Positions 51,843 through 60,346 of a stretch of DNA of 64,000 bases are shown here, one piece after another. Source of the DNA: Bacilli bacterium (lineage in GTDB: Bacteria > Bacillota > Bacilli > RF39 > UBA660). The position numbers and the translations under genes are program-made. Each line of letters begins with the position of its first letter. Position 1 is the first letter of the stretch. The notes beneath the pieces are model-generated. The model was not told the DNA's origin and did no database searches. It saw only the letters and a program-made list of their open reading frames with translations. The stretch spans positions 25,916 through 89,915 of the forward strand of contig JAFXSE010000005.1 in the NCBI GenBank assembly GCA_017525855.1. Direction: 5' to 3'.

Positions 51843-53024
51843 ATGGGATTATTTAAAAAAATAAAAAATATGTTTTCAAAAGAAGAAGATAAAGAAGTCG
51901 AAGAAAATGAAGCATATGAACAGGAAGAAAGTATTGAAGAAAAAGATGATGATTACGAAATAGATAGTCAAGATGAGTTAGAACAAAAAGATGATAATCA
52001 AGAAAATGAAAAAGTTTATGAAGAAGAGAAGGTTTCTAAAAAAGAATTAAAGAAAAAGAAAAAGGAAGATAAAAAGAAAAATAAGAAACAACAGCAATTA
52101 GAGGAAGTTAGAATATATGAAAAAGGTCTTACTAAATCAAGAGAGGGCTTTGTAAGTAAACTTGCATCTCTTACTAATAAATATAAAAAGATAACTGATG
52201 ATTATTTTGATGAATTAGAAGAAATACTTATTATGGCTGATATTGGTGTTAATACAGTTATGTCTTTTATAGATAGATTAAGAAATCGAGTTAAACATGA
52301 AAAAATAGAATCTACAGAAGATTTAAAAGAAATAATAATTGATGAGTTGTTTATAATATATGTTAATGAAGATGTTTTGGTTAATAAAATTAATTTCAAT
52401 GAATCTGGCCCAACAGTAGTGTTATTTGTTGGAGTAAATGGAGTAGGAAAGACTACTACTATTGCTAAAATTGCATCTAAAATGAAAAAAGAAGGAAAGA
52501 AAGTATTACTTGTTGGTGGAGATACTTTTAGAGCTGGAGCTGTTTTACAATTGGAAGATTGGGCAAAAAGAATAAATGTTGATTTTTATGGTAAAGATCA
52601 AGGTTCAGACCCTGCTAGTGTAGTTTTTGATGGATTAGTAAAAGCAAAGAATGAGAATTATGATGTTGTTTTAATAGATACTGCTGGTAGATTACAGAAT
52701 AAGGTTAATTTAATGAAAGAATTGGAAAAAATTAATAGAGTAATTGGTACTCAAATAGAGGATGGACCTCATGAAACACTTTTGGTGATTGATGCTACTA
52801 CTGGTCAAAATGGTATTAGTCAAGCAAAAAATTTTAAAGAAATTACAAATATTACAGGAATTGTACTTACAAAACTAGATGGAACAGCTAAAGGAGGCAT
52901 TGTTCTGGCAATAAAAGATGAAGTAAATATACCAGTTAAATATATTGGGCTTGGAGAAGGCGAAGATGACCTACAGGTATTTGATATAGAAAAATATATT
53001 TATGGTTTATTTAAAGATCTTTAG
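51843..53024 (+). CDS. ftsY: Signal recognition particle receptor FtsY
   Basis: A 393-residue SRP GTPase that brings ribosome-SRP complexes to the Sec translocon. It starts with a membrane-targeting helix (GLFKKIKNMFSKEED), then an acidic A domain (to about residue 85), the N domain and the G domain: P-loop GVNGVGKTTTIAKIA, DTAGR, TKLDGTAKGG and a closing GLGEGEDDLQVFD. The start follows AAGGAGATG. ylxM follows after one small membrane gene. Confidence 0.98.
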   Translation: MGLFKKIKNMFSKEEDKEVEENEAYEQEESIEEKDDDYEIDSQDELEQKDDNQENEKVYEEEKVSKKELKKKKKEDKKKNKKQQQLEEVRIYEKGLTKSREGFVSKLASLTNKYKKITDDYFDELEEILIMADIGVNTVMSFIDRLRNRVKHEKIESTEDLKEIIIDELFIIYVNEDVLVNKINFNESGPTVVLFVGVNGVGKTTTIAKIASKMKKEGKKVLLVGGDTFRAGAVLQLEDWAKRINVDFYGKDQGSDPASVVFDGLVKAKNENYDVVLIDTAGRLQNKVNLMKELEKINRVIGTQIEDGPHETLLVIDATTGQNGISQAKNFKEITNITGIVLTKLDGTAKGGIVLAIKDEVNIPVKYIGLGEGEDDLQVFDIEKYIYGLFKDL

Positions 53025-53033
53025 GAGGTAATT

Positions 53034-53351
53034 ATGAAAAGAGAAAAAAAACAAAATAGTAATTTAGATAAAAATGTAAATATAGAAAAGACAATTATAA
53101 ATGCAAAAAAACATATTGTGGTAACACTTTTTGTTCAATTTATTTTATCTGTTATTACTTTAGTTTTCTTGATTATATATTTCTTTAATAAAAATTTTAT
53201 GTCAGCCTTACAAATAAGTTTGGGGTTAACTATGCTTATTACAGGATATAATAATTATTATGTATATAAAAGAAAACTTTTAACTCTTGTATACTTTGTA
53301 TTAGGTTTATTATTACTAGCTTTAGCGGTTATTACAATTATAGGTATATAA
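53034..53351 (+). CDS. Small membrane protein between ftsY and ylxM
   Basis: A 105-residue protein with a basic, Asn/Lys-rich N-terminus, then three helices (about residues 29-52, 58-77 and 82-104). It begins 9 bases after ftsY and is one base from ylxM, so all three share a transcript. I do not recognise a family. Its place in the SRP operon hints at membrane insertion, but that is only positional. Confidence 0.65.
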   Translation: MKREKKQNSNLDKNVNIEKTIINAKKHIVVTLFVQFILSVITLVFLIIYFFNKNFMSALQISLGLTMLITGYNNYYVYKRKLLTLVYFVLGLLLLALAVITIIGI

Positions 53352-53352
53352 A

Positions 53353-53643
53353 ATGGATGAGTTAGTATATTACAATAGTTTATATGATTTGTATAAAAAT
53401 CTTTTAACAGAAAAGCAATGTGAGTATTTTGAGGATTATTATTTTAATAATTTATCACTTAGTGAGATGAGTGAAAATTATAATATTAGTCGTAACGCGA
53501 TTTCTAAACAATTGAGTACTATAAGAAGCAAGTTAGATGAGTATGAGTTAAAATTAAACTTATATAATAAAAATAATAAAATATTAGAGTTAATAAAAGA
53601 TGAAAAATTAAAAAATGAGATTATGGATATTTTGTTTCCATAA
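53353..53643 (+). CDS. ylxM: YlxM-type SRP-associated HTH protein
   Basis: A 96-residue UPF0122 protein with a sigma-70 region 4-like HTH: LLTEKQCEYFEDYYFNNLSL, then EMSENYNISRNAISKQLSTI. YlxM stimulates the SRP GTPases in Streptococcus and is encoded next to ffh in most Firmicutes. Here ffh is separated from it by a large ATPase gene. It starts with ATG one base after the preceding stop and lacks a strong ribosome site, consistent with coupling. Confidence 0.92.
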   Translation: MDELVYYNSLYDLYKNLLTEKQCEYFEDYYFNNLSLSEMSENYNISRNAISKQLSTIRSKLDEYELKLNLYNKNNKILELIKDEKLKNEIMDILFP

Positions 53644-53655
53644 TCTTATTTTTTC

Positions 53656-53684
53656 TTGCAAGTTTTTTTTATAAATAGTATAAT
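53656..53684 (+). promoter_or_regulatory. Promoter of the HerA-like ATPase gene
   Basis: TTGCAA at 53656-53661, a 17-base spacer and TATAAT at 53679-53684, 38 bases before the start. Confidence 0.82.
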
Positions 53685-53721
53685 TATGATATGGTAAAAG
53701 AGAGTAGAAAGAAGGGCTTAT

Positions 53722-56049
53722 ATGTTTGATAAAATCGTATATATTAGTGATAGATGTGCAAATGTAAAATTAAGAGAAGATGCTGATATAACATTTAATT
53801 TAATGAACTTACATGTTATTTTTGAAGATCAAGAAAAAAAGATTTTAGGAGAAGTAGACGATTTAGATGGAGATTTAGTTAAGATTAGATTTTTAGGTGA
53901 AATAAGGGATGGAAAGTTAATTGGTGGAACTTTAAGAAAACCTACTCTTGATGCTAGTTGTCGTGTGATATCACAAGAGGAAATACCTTTAGTTACTGGT
54001 AAAAATGATAATGGTTATATGCTTCTTGGTAATAGCCCTTTTTATAATGATAGAGAAGTGTTTATGGATGTAAATGGGTTCTTTAGTAATCATTTTGCCA
54101 TATTTGGTAATAGTGGTTCTGGTAAGAGTTGTGGTGTTACTAGAATATTTCAAAATATGTTTGAAGATCAAAGATTGTTTCCATATAAATCTAATATAAT
54201 TATGTTTGATTCTTCTGCTGAATACTATAATGCTTTTAAAGATTTATCTAGTATTAATTCAAATTATAGTTATAGATTTATATCTACAAATGAGATAGAT
54301 CCATTTGCAGAGAAATTAAGAGTACCAATTTATTTGCTTAATGAACAAGATTTGGCTTTACTTTTAAATGTTACAAGTCATTCTCAATTACCAATAATTG
54401 AAAGAATGTTAAAATTAGCTAGAATATTTTCTGAAGAAGAAACAGATGCTAATCAATATAAAAATCATTTAATAGCTAAAGCTATCATGACAATTCTTTA
54501 TACAAATGAAACAGCACCTAATAAAAGAAATGAAATATTTTCAATAATTGCTTCTTGTTCTACCCCAGAATTTAATTTGGAATCTGTAATTCAAGGTGTT
54601 GGGTATACAAGAAAGTTTAGAGAATGTTTTTTAATTGATCAGTTTGGTAATTTTACTGAAAGTGTACTTATGACTGAGTATTTAAATAAATTTATAAAAG
54701 AAGAATATGATGATTATGAACCCAAAGGTAATGTATTCTTTGATTTAAATACGTTAGAGAAGGCTTTAAACTTTACTTTAATTAGTGAAGGTTGGTTAAG
54801 AAATGAAAATACTTATGGTGATGGTGTAACTATTAAAGTAAGATTACATGAATTAATTGTAGGTAATAATGCTAAATATTTTGATTATCAATCCTTTGTT
54901 ACTTTAGAGCAATTTGTTTCGTCATTATTAATTACTAATGGAAAGAAATATCAATTTGTAAATATTAATTTAGATGATGTTGATGATGTTTTTGCTAAAG
55001 TTATTGTAAAAATTTATTCTAGACTTATATTTAGTTTTGCTAAAGGTTTGTCTAATAGAGCTAGTATTCCTTTCCATTTGATAGTTGAAGAAGCTCATAG
55101 ATATATTCAAAATGATACAGATACTTTCTTAATTGGATATAATATATTTGACAGAATAGCAAAAGAGGGGCGTAAGTATGGTGTTATATTAGGTCTTATT
55201 ACACAAAGACCAGTTGAAATGAGTGATACTGTTATTTCACAATGTTCTAATTTCTTAATATTTAAGATGAATCACCCTGCTGATGTTGATTATATTAGAA
55301 AAATGGTGCCTAATATTAGTGATGAAATAGTAGAGAAACAAAAAACGTTACAGTCAGGTACTTGTCTTGCATTTGGACAAGCATTTACTATACCATTAAT
55401 TGTAAGACTTCAAATGCCTAATCCGGCTCCTAAGAGTGGTAACTGTGATGTTGTATCTATTTGGAATGGTGGAAGTAATAAGCAAACTTATCAACAACCT
55501 CAAAATATACCTAAAATTCAATCGCAAAATATAGGGCCTCAAATGGTTGTTCAGCCTCCAATTCAGCAAACTAATAATGCACCAGTTATGATGGAAAAAA
55601 CTACAGATACAGTAGTAAGTATTCCTCAAGTTCCATCTGTTCCTAGTCAGCCTGTACAGCAAGGACAATCTTTTCAATTTATTAATCAACCTGACGAAGT
55701 AGAAAAAACTGAAGCAAAAGAAGATAATAAACCTTTGTTCATGAATTTGACTAAACTGGCTGAAGAAGATGATTCTAAAAAAGATGGTATGAATGAGTAT
55801 AATAGTGTGGAAAACTATAATGCTAATGTAGATGATGGAAGTTTACATCCAAACGAAACACCTCAGATTCCTATTAATAGTAGTATTATTAATATTCCTA
55901 AAACTCAAAGTCTTATTAATACAGAAGTTGGTCTTACACCAAATATAGAAATGCCTCAAAAACAGCCTGATATTATTATTCCTGCAGGACAGAATGTAAC
56001 ACCTAATTTGATGGAAGGTTTTGGAGATAATACAGTTGTTGAACAATAG
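53722..56049 (+). CDS. HerA/FtsK-type ATPase (DUF87 family)
   Basis: A 775-residue cytoplasmic ATPase. An N-terminal HAS-barrel-like domain (residues 1-100) is followed by the Walker A GNSGSGKSCGVTRIFQ, Walker B FHLIVEEAHRYI, and the sensor/arginine-finger block GRKYGVILGLITQRP with EMSDTVISQCSNF. This is the HerA helicase pattern; in archaea HerA works with the NurA nuclease in end resection. No NurA gene is near. The last 200 residues are Pro/Gln/Asn-rich and probably disordered. It has its own promoter and terminator between ylxM and ffh. Confidence 0.88.
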   Translation: MFDKIVYISDRCANVKLREDADITFNLMNLHVIFEDQEKKILGEVDDLDGDLVKIRFLGEIRDGKLIGGTLRKPTLDASCRVISQEEIPLVTGKNDNGYMLLGNSPFYNDREVFMDVNGFFSNHFAIFGNSGSGKSCGVTRIFQNMFEDQRLFPYKSNIIMFDSSAEYYNAFKDLSSINSNYSYRFISTNEIDPFAEKLRVPIYLLNEQDLALLLNVTSHSQLPIIERMLKLARIFSEEETDANQYKNHLIAKAIMTILYTNETAPNKRNEIFSIIASCSTPEFNLESVIQGVGYTRKFRECFLIDQFGNFTESVLMTEYLNKFIKEEYDDYEPKGNVFFDLNTLEKALNFTLISEGWLRNENTYGDGVTIKVRLHELIVGNNAKYFDYQSFVTLEQFVSSLLITNGKKYQFVNINLDDVDDVFAKVIVKIYSRLIFSFAKGLSNRASIPFHLIVEEAHRYIQNDTDTFLIGYNIFDRIAKEGRKYGVILGLITQRPVEMSDTVISQCSNFLIFKMNHPADVDYIRKMVPNISDEIVEKQKTLQSGTCLAFGQAFTIPLIVRLQMPNPAPKSGNCDVVSIWNGGSNKQTYQQPQNIPKIQSQNIGPQMVVQPPIQQTNNAPVMMEKTTDTVVSIPQVPSVPSQPVQQGQSFQFINQPDEVEKTEAKEDNKPLFMNLTKLAEEDDSKKDGMNEYNSVENYNANVDDGSLHPNETPQIPINSSIINIPKTQSLINTEVGLTPNIEMPQKQPDIIIPAGQNVTPNLMEGFGDNTVVEQ

Positions 56050-56057
56050 TTATAATT

Positions 56058-56086
56058 AAGCATACTTAAATGGTATGCTTTTAATT
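56058..56086 (+). terminator. Intrinsic terminator after the HerA-like gene
   Basis: AAGCATAC and GTATGCTT form an 8-bp stem around TTAAATG (56058-56080), then TTAATTT. Confidence 0.82.
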
Positions 56087-56155
56087 TATTATAATACCTG
56101 TTTTTTTTCTTTTAAAATTAAGTGTTTTCTTATATAATAATAGGTGGTGATATAA

Positions 56156-57463
56156 ATGTTTGAAAATTTAAGTGATAGATTACAGAGTGCAATACATAAG
56201 ATTAAAGGTTATGGAAAAATAACTGAGGATAATATTAGTGAAGTAATGAGAGAAGTGCGTCTTGCTTTACTTGAGGCTGATGTAAATTATAAAGTTGTTA
56301 AAGAATTTACTAGTCAAGTAAAAGAAAAGGCTTTAGGTGAAGAGGTACAGAAGAGTATTAATCCAGGGGATTTGTTTGTTAAAATTGTTAATGACGAACT
56401 AAAAGAATTGCTTGGTGGCGAAAGTGCTCCTCTTAATATGAAGGGAAACCCTGCAGTACTTATGTTAGTAGGACTTCAAGGTAGTGGTAAAACTACTACT
56501 ATTGGAAAACTTTCTAATCTGCTTAGAAAAAAGCATAGTAAGAAACCTCTTCTTGTTGCTTGTGATGTGTATAGACCTGCTGCAATTGATCAATTAAAAC
56601 AAATAGGTAAGCAATTAAATATTGAAGTTTATGAAGAAGGAAAGAATAATCCTGTTGAAATAAGTCGTAACGCCATTGGTTATGCTAAAGAGAATGGGTA
56701 TGATTATGTATTAATAGATACTGCTGGTAGACTTCATATAGATGATAACTTGATGGAGGAATTAGATAATATTTATAATGAAATTAATCCTCAAGAGGTA
56801 TTGCTAGTTATTGATTCTATGATGGGTCAAGATGCTATAAATGTTATTGAAGGGTTTAATGACAAACTTAAGTTAACTGGTGTTATTCTAACTAAATTAG
56901 ATGGTGATACTAGAGGTGGTGTTGCTTTATCTGTTAGACATTTAACTAATGTTCCTATAAAGTATATTGGTGTTAGTGAAAAACTAGATGGACTTGAGTC
57001 ATTTGATCCTGAGAGAATGGCAGGAAGAATTCTTGGCATGGGGGATATTGTTTCTCTTGTGGAAAAAGCTCAAGAAGCAATTGATGAAAAAGAGGCTGAA
57101 AAAACAGCAAAAAGATTACAGCAAGGGAAATTTGATTTGGAAGACTTTTTAGCAACTATGAAACAGATGAAGAGATTAGGACCACTTGAGAATTTATTAA
57201 AGCTTATACCAGGTGTTTCTAAAATGGGACTTAATAATGTTAAGATTGATCCTAAACAAATGGCTCATGTAGAAGCAATTGTTTTATCAATGACACAGGA
57301 AGAAAGACGTCATCCTGAAATAATCAAAGCTAGTCGTAAGAGTAGAATTGCTAAGGGATGTGGTTTATCGGTACAGGAAGTTAATAAATTATTGACTCAA
57401 TTTGATCAAATGAAAAAAATGATGAAACAGATGAAAAACGGTAATTTTAAGATGCCATTTTAG
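56156..57463 (+). CDS. ffh: Signal recognition particle protein Ffh
   Basis: A 435-residue SRP54 homologue. N domain, then G domain with P-loop VGLQGSGKTTTIGKLS, DTAGRLHID, TKLDGDTRGG and GVSEKLDGLESFDPERMAGR, then a methionine-rich M domain (MKQMKRLGPLENLLKLIPG ... FDQMKKMMKQMKNGNFKM) that binds SRP RNA and signal peptides. Length is normal. The start follows ATAGGTGGTGAT. I find no SRP RNA gene in the window. A 169-residue unknown gene follows after 11 bases. Confidence 0.98.
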   Translation: MFENLSDRLQSAIHKIKGYGKITEDNISEVMREVRLALLEADVNYKVVKEFTSQVKEKALGEEVQKSINPGDLFVKIVNDELKELLGGESAPLNMKGNPAVLMLVGLQGSGKTTTIGKLSNLLRKKHSKKPLLVACDVYRPAAIDQLKQIGKQLNIEVYEEGKNNPVEISRNAIGYAKENGYDYVLIDTAGRLHIDDNLMEELDNIYNEINPQEVLLVIDSMMGQDAINVIEGFNDKLKLTGVILTKLDGDTRGGVALSVRHLTNVPIKYIGVSEKLDGLESFDPERMAGRILGMGDIVSLVEKAQEAIDEKEAEKTAKRLQQGKFDLEDFLATMKQMKRLGPLENLLKLIPGVSKMGLNNVKIDPKQMAHVEAIVLSMTQEERRHPEIIKASRKSRIAKGCGLSVQEVNKLLTQFDQMKKMMKQMKNGNFKMPF

Positions 57464-57474
57464 GAGAAAAATAT

Positions 57475-57984
57475 ATGATTAATGAGAAAATAGTTTTTAT
57501 ATATGGAAAAGAAAAAACTGAATCTGGAATAATTGAAGGTAAAATAGAGCGTATTGGTAAAATAAAAGATGGAAATTTTCATGCTACATACTTATTGGAT
57601 TTTGCTAAAGATAATTATCCTGAAGTTCCTATTTTTAAAAGACTTAGTAGGAGACATACTCCTGAATCTATTGCGTTTTTCTATTGTTATTATTTTAATC
57701 ATATTGTTTTCTTAAACACTACTAGTTTTAATGATAAAGGTGAAATAACGCATGGGAAGACTGGAAGATTTTTGTTACCTAATAATATTTCATCAAAGCA
57801 AAAAGAAGCTCTTTATAATTTCTTAGAGATGTTAGATGATTATTCAATTATAATTTTATATGATTTAAAAATAGATGAAGGAATTTTTGGTGGAAAAGAA
57901 CTTCATTCTGTTTATTTAGATACTCCTATTACTTTATTTAACAAATATTTTGAGAAAAATAATAATACTTCTAAAACTAAGTAA
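57475..57984 (+). CDS. Uncharacterised protein downstream of ffh
   Basis: A 169-residue soluble protein with mixed strands and helices. It starts NEKIVFIYGKEKTESGIIEG and contains KRLSRRHTPESIAFFYCYYF and NTTSFNDKGEITHGKTGRFL. No family or catalytic site is recognised. It begins after TAGGAGAAA, 11 bases from ffh, and is probably co-transcribed with it. The gap before the CotD-like gene has no clear terminator. Confidence 0.65.
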   Translation: MINEKIVFIYGKEKTESGIIEGKIERIGKIKDGNFHATYLLDFAKDNYPEVPIFKRLSRRHTPESIAFFYCYYFNHIVFLNTTSFNDKGEITHGKTGRFLLPNNISSKQKEALYNFLEMLDDYSIIILYDLKIDEGIFGGKELHSVYLDTPITLFNKYFEKNNNTSKTK

Positions 57985-58054
57985 TATTATAGGCTTTTAT
58001 ATTATTACACTTTATATTTCCTATCATATAATAATTTAGATAGGAGGATATGTG

Positions 58055-58387
58055 ATGTTTCAAGATCAAAATTTAAATAGTACTATGGACTTTGATTCTA
58101 GTATTAATGGTAATAATAATTTTTCTTATAATGATGTTGATTTCAATTTGAATCAAAGTAATATGGGAATGAATCAACCTATGGATATTGGTATGCCTGC
58201 TTGTGAAGCACCTCGTGAAAGATGTATTCACAGAACTTTTGTGCATGAAGTACCCCATGTATGTCCAATAAAAACAAGAATAATTAATCATCATGTATAT
58301 AAACATACATATAGACCTGAATATTCTTGCTGTGAAGAAAATGTAGTAAGTAATGTTCAATGTGGTTCTTGTTCACAATTTCAATAG
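58055..58387 (+). CDS. cotD: CotD-like spore coat protein
   Basis: A 110-residue protein with an Asn-rich N-terminus (FSYNDVDFNLNQSNMGMNQP) and a Cys/His-rich C-terminal block: CIHRTFVHEVPHVCPIKTRI, NHHVYKHTYRPEYSCCEEN. This His-pattern (H-x2-PH-x-[HC]P ... NHHxYKHxH) matches the CotD coat proteins of Bacillus, which lie in the inner coat. The start at 58055 follows AGGAGG 7 bases before; a GTG at 58052 is less likely. It ends in a good terminator. Confidence 0.75.
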   Translation: MFQDQNLNSTMDFDSSINGNNNFSYNDVDFNLNQSNMGMNQPMDIGMPACEAPRERCIHRTFVHEVPHVCPIKTRIINHHVYKHTYRPEYSCCEENVVSNVQCGSCSQFQ

Positions 58388-58399
58388 TAGTTTTAATAG

Positions 58400-58436
58400 A
58401 AACATGAGTTACAATTAATTCATGTTTTATTTTTTT
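58400..58436 (+). terminator. Terminator after the CotD-like gene
   Basis: AAACATGA and TCATGTTT pair around a 12-base loop (58400-58427), followed by ATTTTTTTTATTTT. Confidence 0.85.
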
Positions 58437-58453
58437 TATTTTAAAAGGAGTGA

Positions 58454-58657
58454 ATTAAGTTCTTCAAGATAAGTACAGATATTGATATAGATATTGGTTC
58501 TTTTGCAATGAACGTAGGAAAAATGGTTGTTGTTGGAAGTAGTGGTATGACTCAAGGTATTTCTAATTCATCAAAACAAGTGTCAATCGTGTTTTCTTTA
58601 GATAATAAATATAATGAAAAATTTACAATTAGTGATTTATTTGGAAACATTGTTTAG
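58454..58657 (+). pseudogene. Small ORF with Shine-Dalgarno but ATT in place of a start codon
   Basis: AAAGGAG (58444-58450) is followed by an open frame of 67 codons that begins ATT AAG TTC TTC AAG and ends TAG at 58657. With ATG instead of ATT the product would begin MKFFKISTDIDIDIGS and contain FAMNVGKMVVVGSSGMTQGI and NEKFTISDLFGNIV. The frame has no good ATG or GTG in the right place (first inner ATG at 58509, no site). Either ATT is used, as in infC of other bacteria, or the start has been lost and the gene is decaying. No family is recognised. Confidence 0.5.
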
Positions 58658-58697
58658 TAAACAGTATCAAAATATCATTGTTTCTTCTTCATAGCTC

Positions 58698-58811
58698 AAA
58701 GGTGGTGAAATAAATAGGTAATACACTATCAGAATGAGTGAAAATTATAGTAATATAAGTGATAATCAAAAAGAAAAAGAAACAGAAGATGGTAGTAAAG
58801 TTGTTTTGTAA
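58698..58811 (+). pseudogene. Second degenerate small ORF before rpoZ
   Basis: A purine tract AAAGGTGGTGA (58698-58708) is followed at the right distance by ATA GGT AAT ACA CTA and then TGA at 58735. One base out of frame, ATG at 58734 opens 25 codons (SENYSNISDNQKEKETEDGS, KVVL) to TAA at 58811. This looks like a small hydrophilic gene with a lost start and a frameshift. The bases from 58812 to 58922 hold only the rpoZ promoter region (TTGATT ... TATACT, 15-base spacer). Confidence 0.35.
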
Positions 58812-58922
58812 AACAAAATGTGAATTGTTTAGATTTTTTTGTCAATTAAAATGTCTAATTTTGTCGATTTACTTGATTGCGTGTAAATAATGGTATACTA
58901 TTAACATAGGGAGTGTGATACC

Positions 58923-59129
58923 ATGATTTATCCATCAATAGATAAATTGCTTAATATCGTCGATTCAAAATATGAACTTGTGCATATAGCGGCCAGACGA
59001 AGTAAGGAAATCTCTAAAACAAACTACTATCAAATGCCTGAAGGGGAATATAAATGTAAAAAGAATATTGGTAGAGCATTAGAAGAATTAGAAAAGGGAT
59101 TACTGAAAGTTACAAAAAAACATTCATAG
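58923..59129 (+). CDS. rpoZ: RNA polymerase omega subunit
   Basis: A 68-residue protein. It has the omega pattern MIYPSIDKLLNIVDSKYELV, then HIAARRSKEI (the A-A-[KR]-R block) and RALEELEKGLLKV near the C-terminus. Omega helps assemble RNA polymerase by holding beta-prime. It is usually encoded between gmk and priA/coaBC; here it stands alone after the spore coat region. The start follows GGGAGTGTGAT. It has its own terminator, overlapping the stop. Confidence 0.88.
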   Translation: MIYPSIDKLLNIVDSKYELVHIAARRSKEISKTNYYQMPEGEYKCKKNIGRALEELEKGLLKVTKKHS

Positions 59130-59143
59130 TGAATGTTTTTTTG
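59113..59143. terminator. Bidirectional terminator after rpoZ
   Basis: AAAACATTCA and TGAATGTTTT pair around a short loop (59117-59139) with A and T runs on either side. It overlaps the rpoZ stop and faces the end of the ABC permease gene. Confidence 0.88.
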
Positions 59144-59148
59144 TTTAA

Positions 59149-59934
59149 TTATCTTGTTATTTTGCTTTCAATTTTTGTAATTAATTCATACATTAAAAAG
59201 GCTATAACCCCTAAAATAAATACACTAGTGATTACTAAATTAATATTAAATACTTGTGATCCATACATTATTAAATAACCTAATCCTTCTTTGGATACTA
59301 ATAGTTCTCCCATTATGATTCCTATTAAAGTCATACTAATATTAATTTTTGTACAACTTATTAAGTTTTTCTTATTACTTGGTATTATTACTTTTATAAA
59401 TATATCTTTTTTTGATGCGTTTAGTGATTTTAAGAGTGTTATATAGTTTTTATTTACTGATGTAAATCCATTGTATATATTAATAATAGTAATGAATAAG
59501 GAAATAAGAAGTGCCATACATATTATAGAGTTTGTGCTCGCTCCAATCCAGATAATAATTAATGGGCCTAAAGCTACTTTAGGTAAAGCATTTAAAATTG
59601 TGAGATATGGGTCTATTATTTTAGATAGTTTTTTAAAAAACCACATTGTTGTTGCGATTAAGAAACCAAATGTTGAAGTTATTATAAAACTTATTAATGT
59701 TTCGTATAATGTTATTGATATGTGTTTGAAAAGAGTTTTATCTTGTATTAGACTTATTATTGTTTTTATTACTTCTTTTGGTGATGATGAAAGGAAAGAA
59801 TTAATTAAGTGAAAATCACTTAATAGTTCCCAAATTAATAAGAATGAAATTATAATTAAAATTTGAAAAAAAGTAATCAATTTTTTCTCTTTTTTTATTT
59901 TGTTAAGATATATTTCATGTTCAGTTAATTTCAT
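59149..59934 (-). CDS. ABC transporter permease (SsuC/TauC/ThiX-type)
   Basis: A 261-residue inner-membrane permease with six helices. The cytoplasmic EAA-like loop contains ITLLKSLNASKKDIFIKVII, and TILNALPKVALGPLIIIWIG is the typical block of the nitrate/sulfonate/taurine and thiamine-pyrimidine importer family. Its start overlaps the end of the ATPase fragment by 14 bases, so both belonged to one operon. No substrate-binding protein is in the window. Because the ATPase is truncated, import through this permease is probably lost here. Confidence 0.9.
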   Translation of the reverse strand: MKLTEHEIYLNKIKKEKKLITFFQILIIISFLLIWELLSDFHLINSFLSSSPKEVIKTIISLIQDKTLFKHISITLYETLISFIITSTFGFLIATTMWFFKKLSKIIDPYLTILNALPKVALGPLIIIWIGASTNSIICMALLISLFITIINIYNGFTSVNKNYITLLKSLNASKKDIFIKVIIPSNKKNLISCTKINISMTLIGIIMGELLVSKEGLGYLIMYGSQVFNINLVITSVFILGVIAFLMYELITKIESKITR

Positions 59935-60346
59935 GATTTAAGTCCTTCCATATTTTGTCATAGTATTCATTGTAGTTTTTTTCTTTTCTTGTTGTTAGTG
60001 TGCTTCTCTTATTTTCAAATTGTATTTCATAAATATTTAGGACTGTTGATGGTCTTTTGGATAAGACGATTACTCTTTCTGATAGTGTTATTGCCTCGTT
60101 TATATCATGTGTTATCATTATGGCTGTCTTGTGTTCATTTTTAATTATTTTATATACATCTTCACTTACTTTTAATCTTGATTGTGAATCAAGTGCAGAG
60201 AACGCTTCATCTAATAGTAAGATATCTGGTCTAATTGCAAGTGTCCTTATTAAAGCAACTGTTTGAATGTAGTTAAGACACTTATCATTTCCCTTAAAAC
60301 TTTCAAAGTAATGGAAGGAGGGGGATATATTTATTAAAAATTCCAC
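59921..60346 (-). pseudogene. ABC transporter ATPase, 5' half removed by the recombinase element
   Basis: Only the C-terminal half of an SsuB/TauB-type ATPase is left. Homology begins at QTVALIRTLAIRP (from about 60265), the end of the ABC signature, and continues with the Walker B ILLLDEAFSALD, switch His in ITHDINEAI and SERVIVLSKRP. The Walker A, Q-loop and first residues of the signature are missing, and no such half is found elsewhere in the window. The first 29 residues of the frame (from ATG 60346) are encoded by element DNA and overlap the recombinase end. The fragment is not expected to hydrolyse ATP. Confidence 0.88.
60255..60290. other. Left junction (att-like) of the recombinase element
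   Basis: The break between unrelated sequence and ABC ATPase homology falls between about 60262 and 60275 (minus strand ACATTCAAACAGTTGC). It lies 44-70 bases from the recombinase stop, the usual place of an attachment site for large serine recombinases. The core dinucleotide cannot be fixed without the other end. Confidence 0.5.

Noticed and set aside
53722..56049. A HerA-NurA defence system
   Set aside because: Only the ATPase is present; no nuclease, SIR2 or other defence gene lies beside it, and its neighbours are SRP genes.
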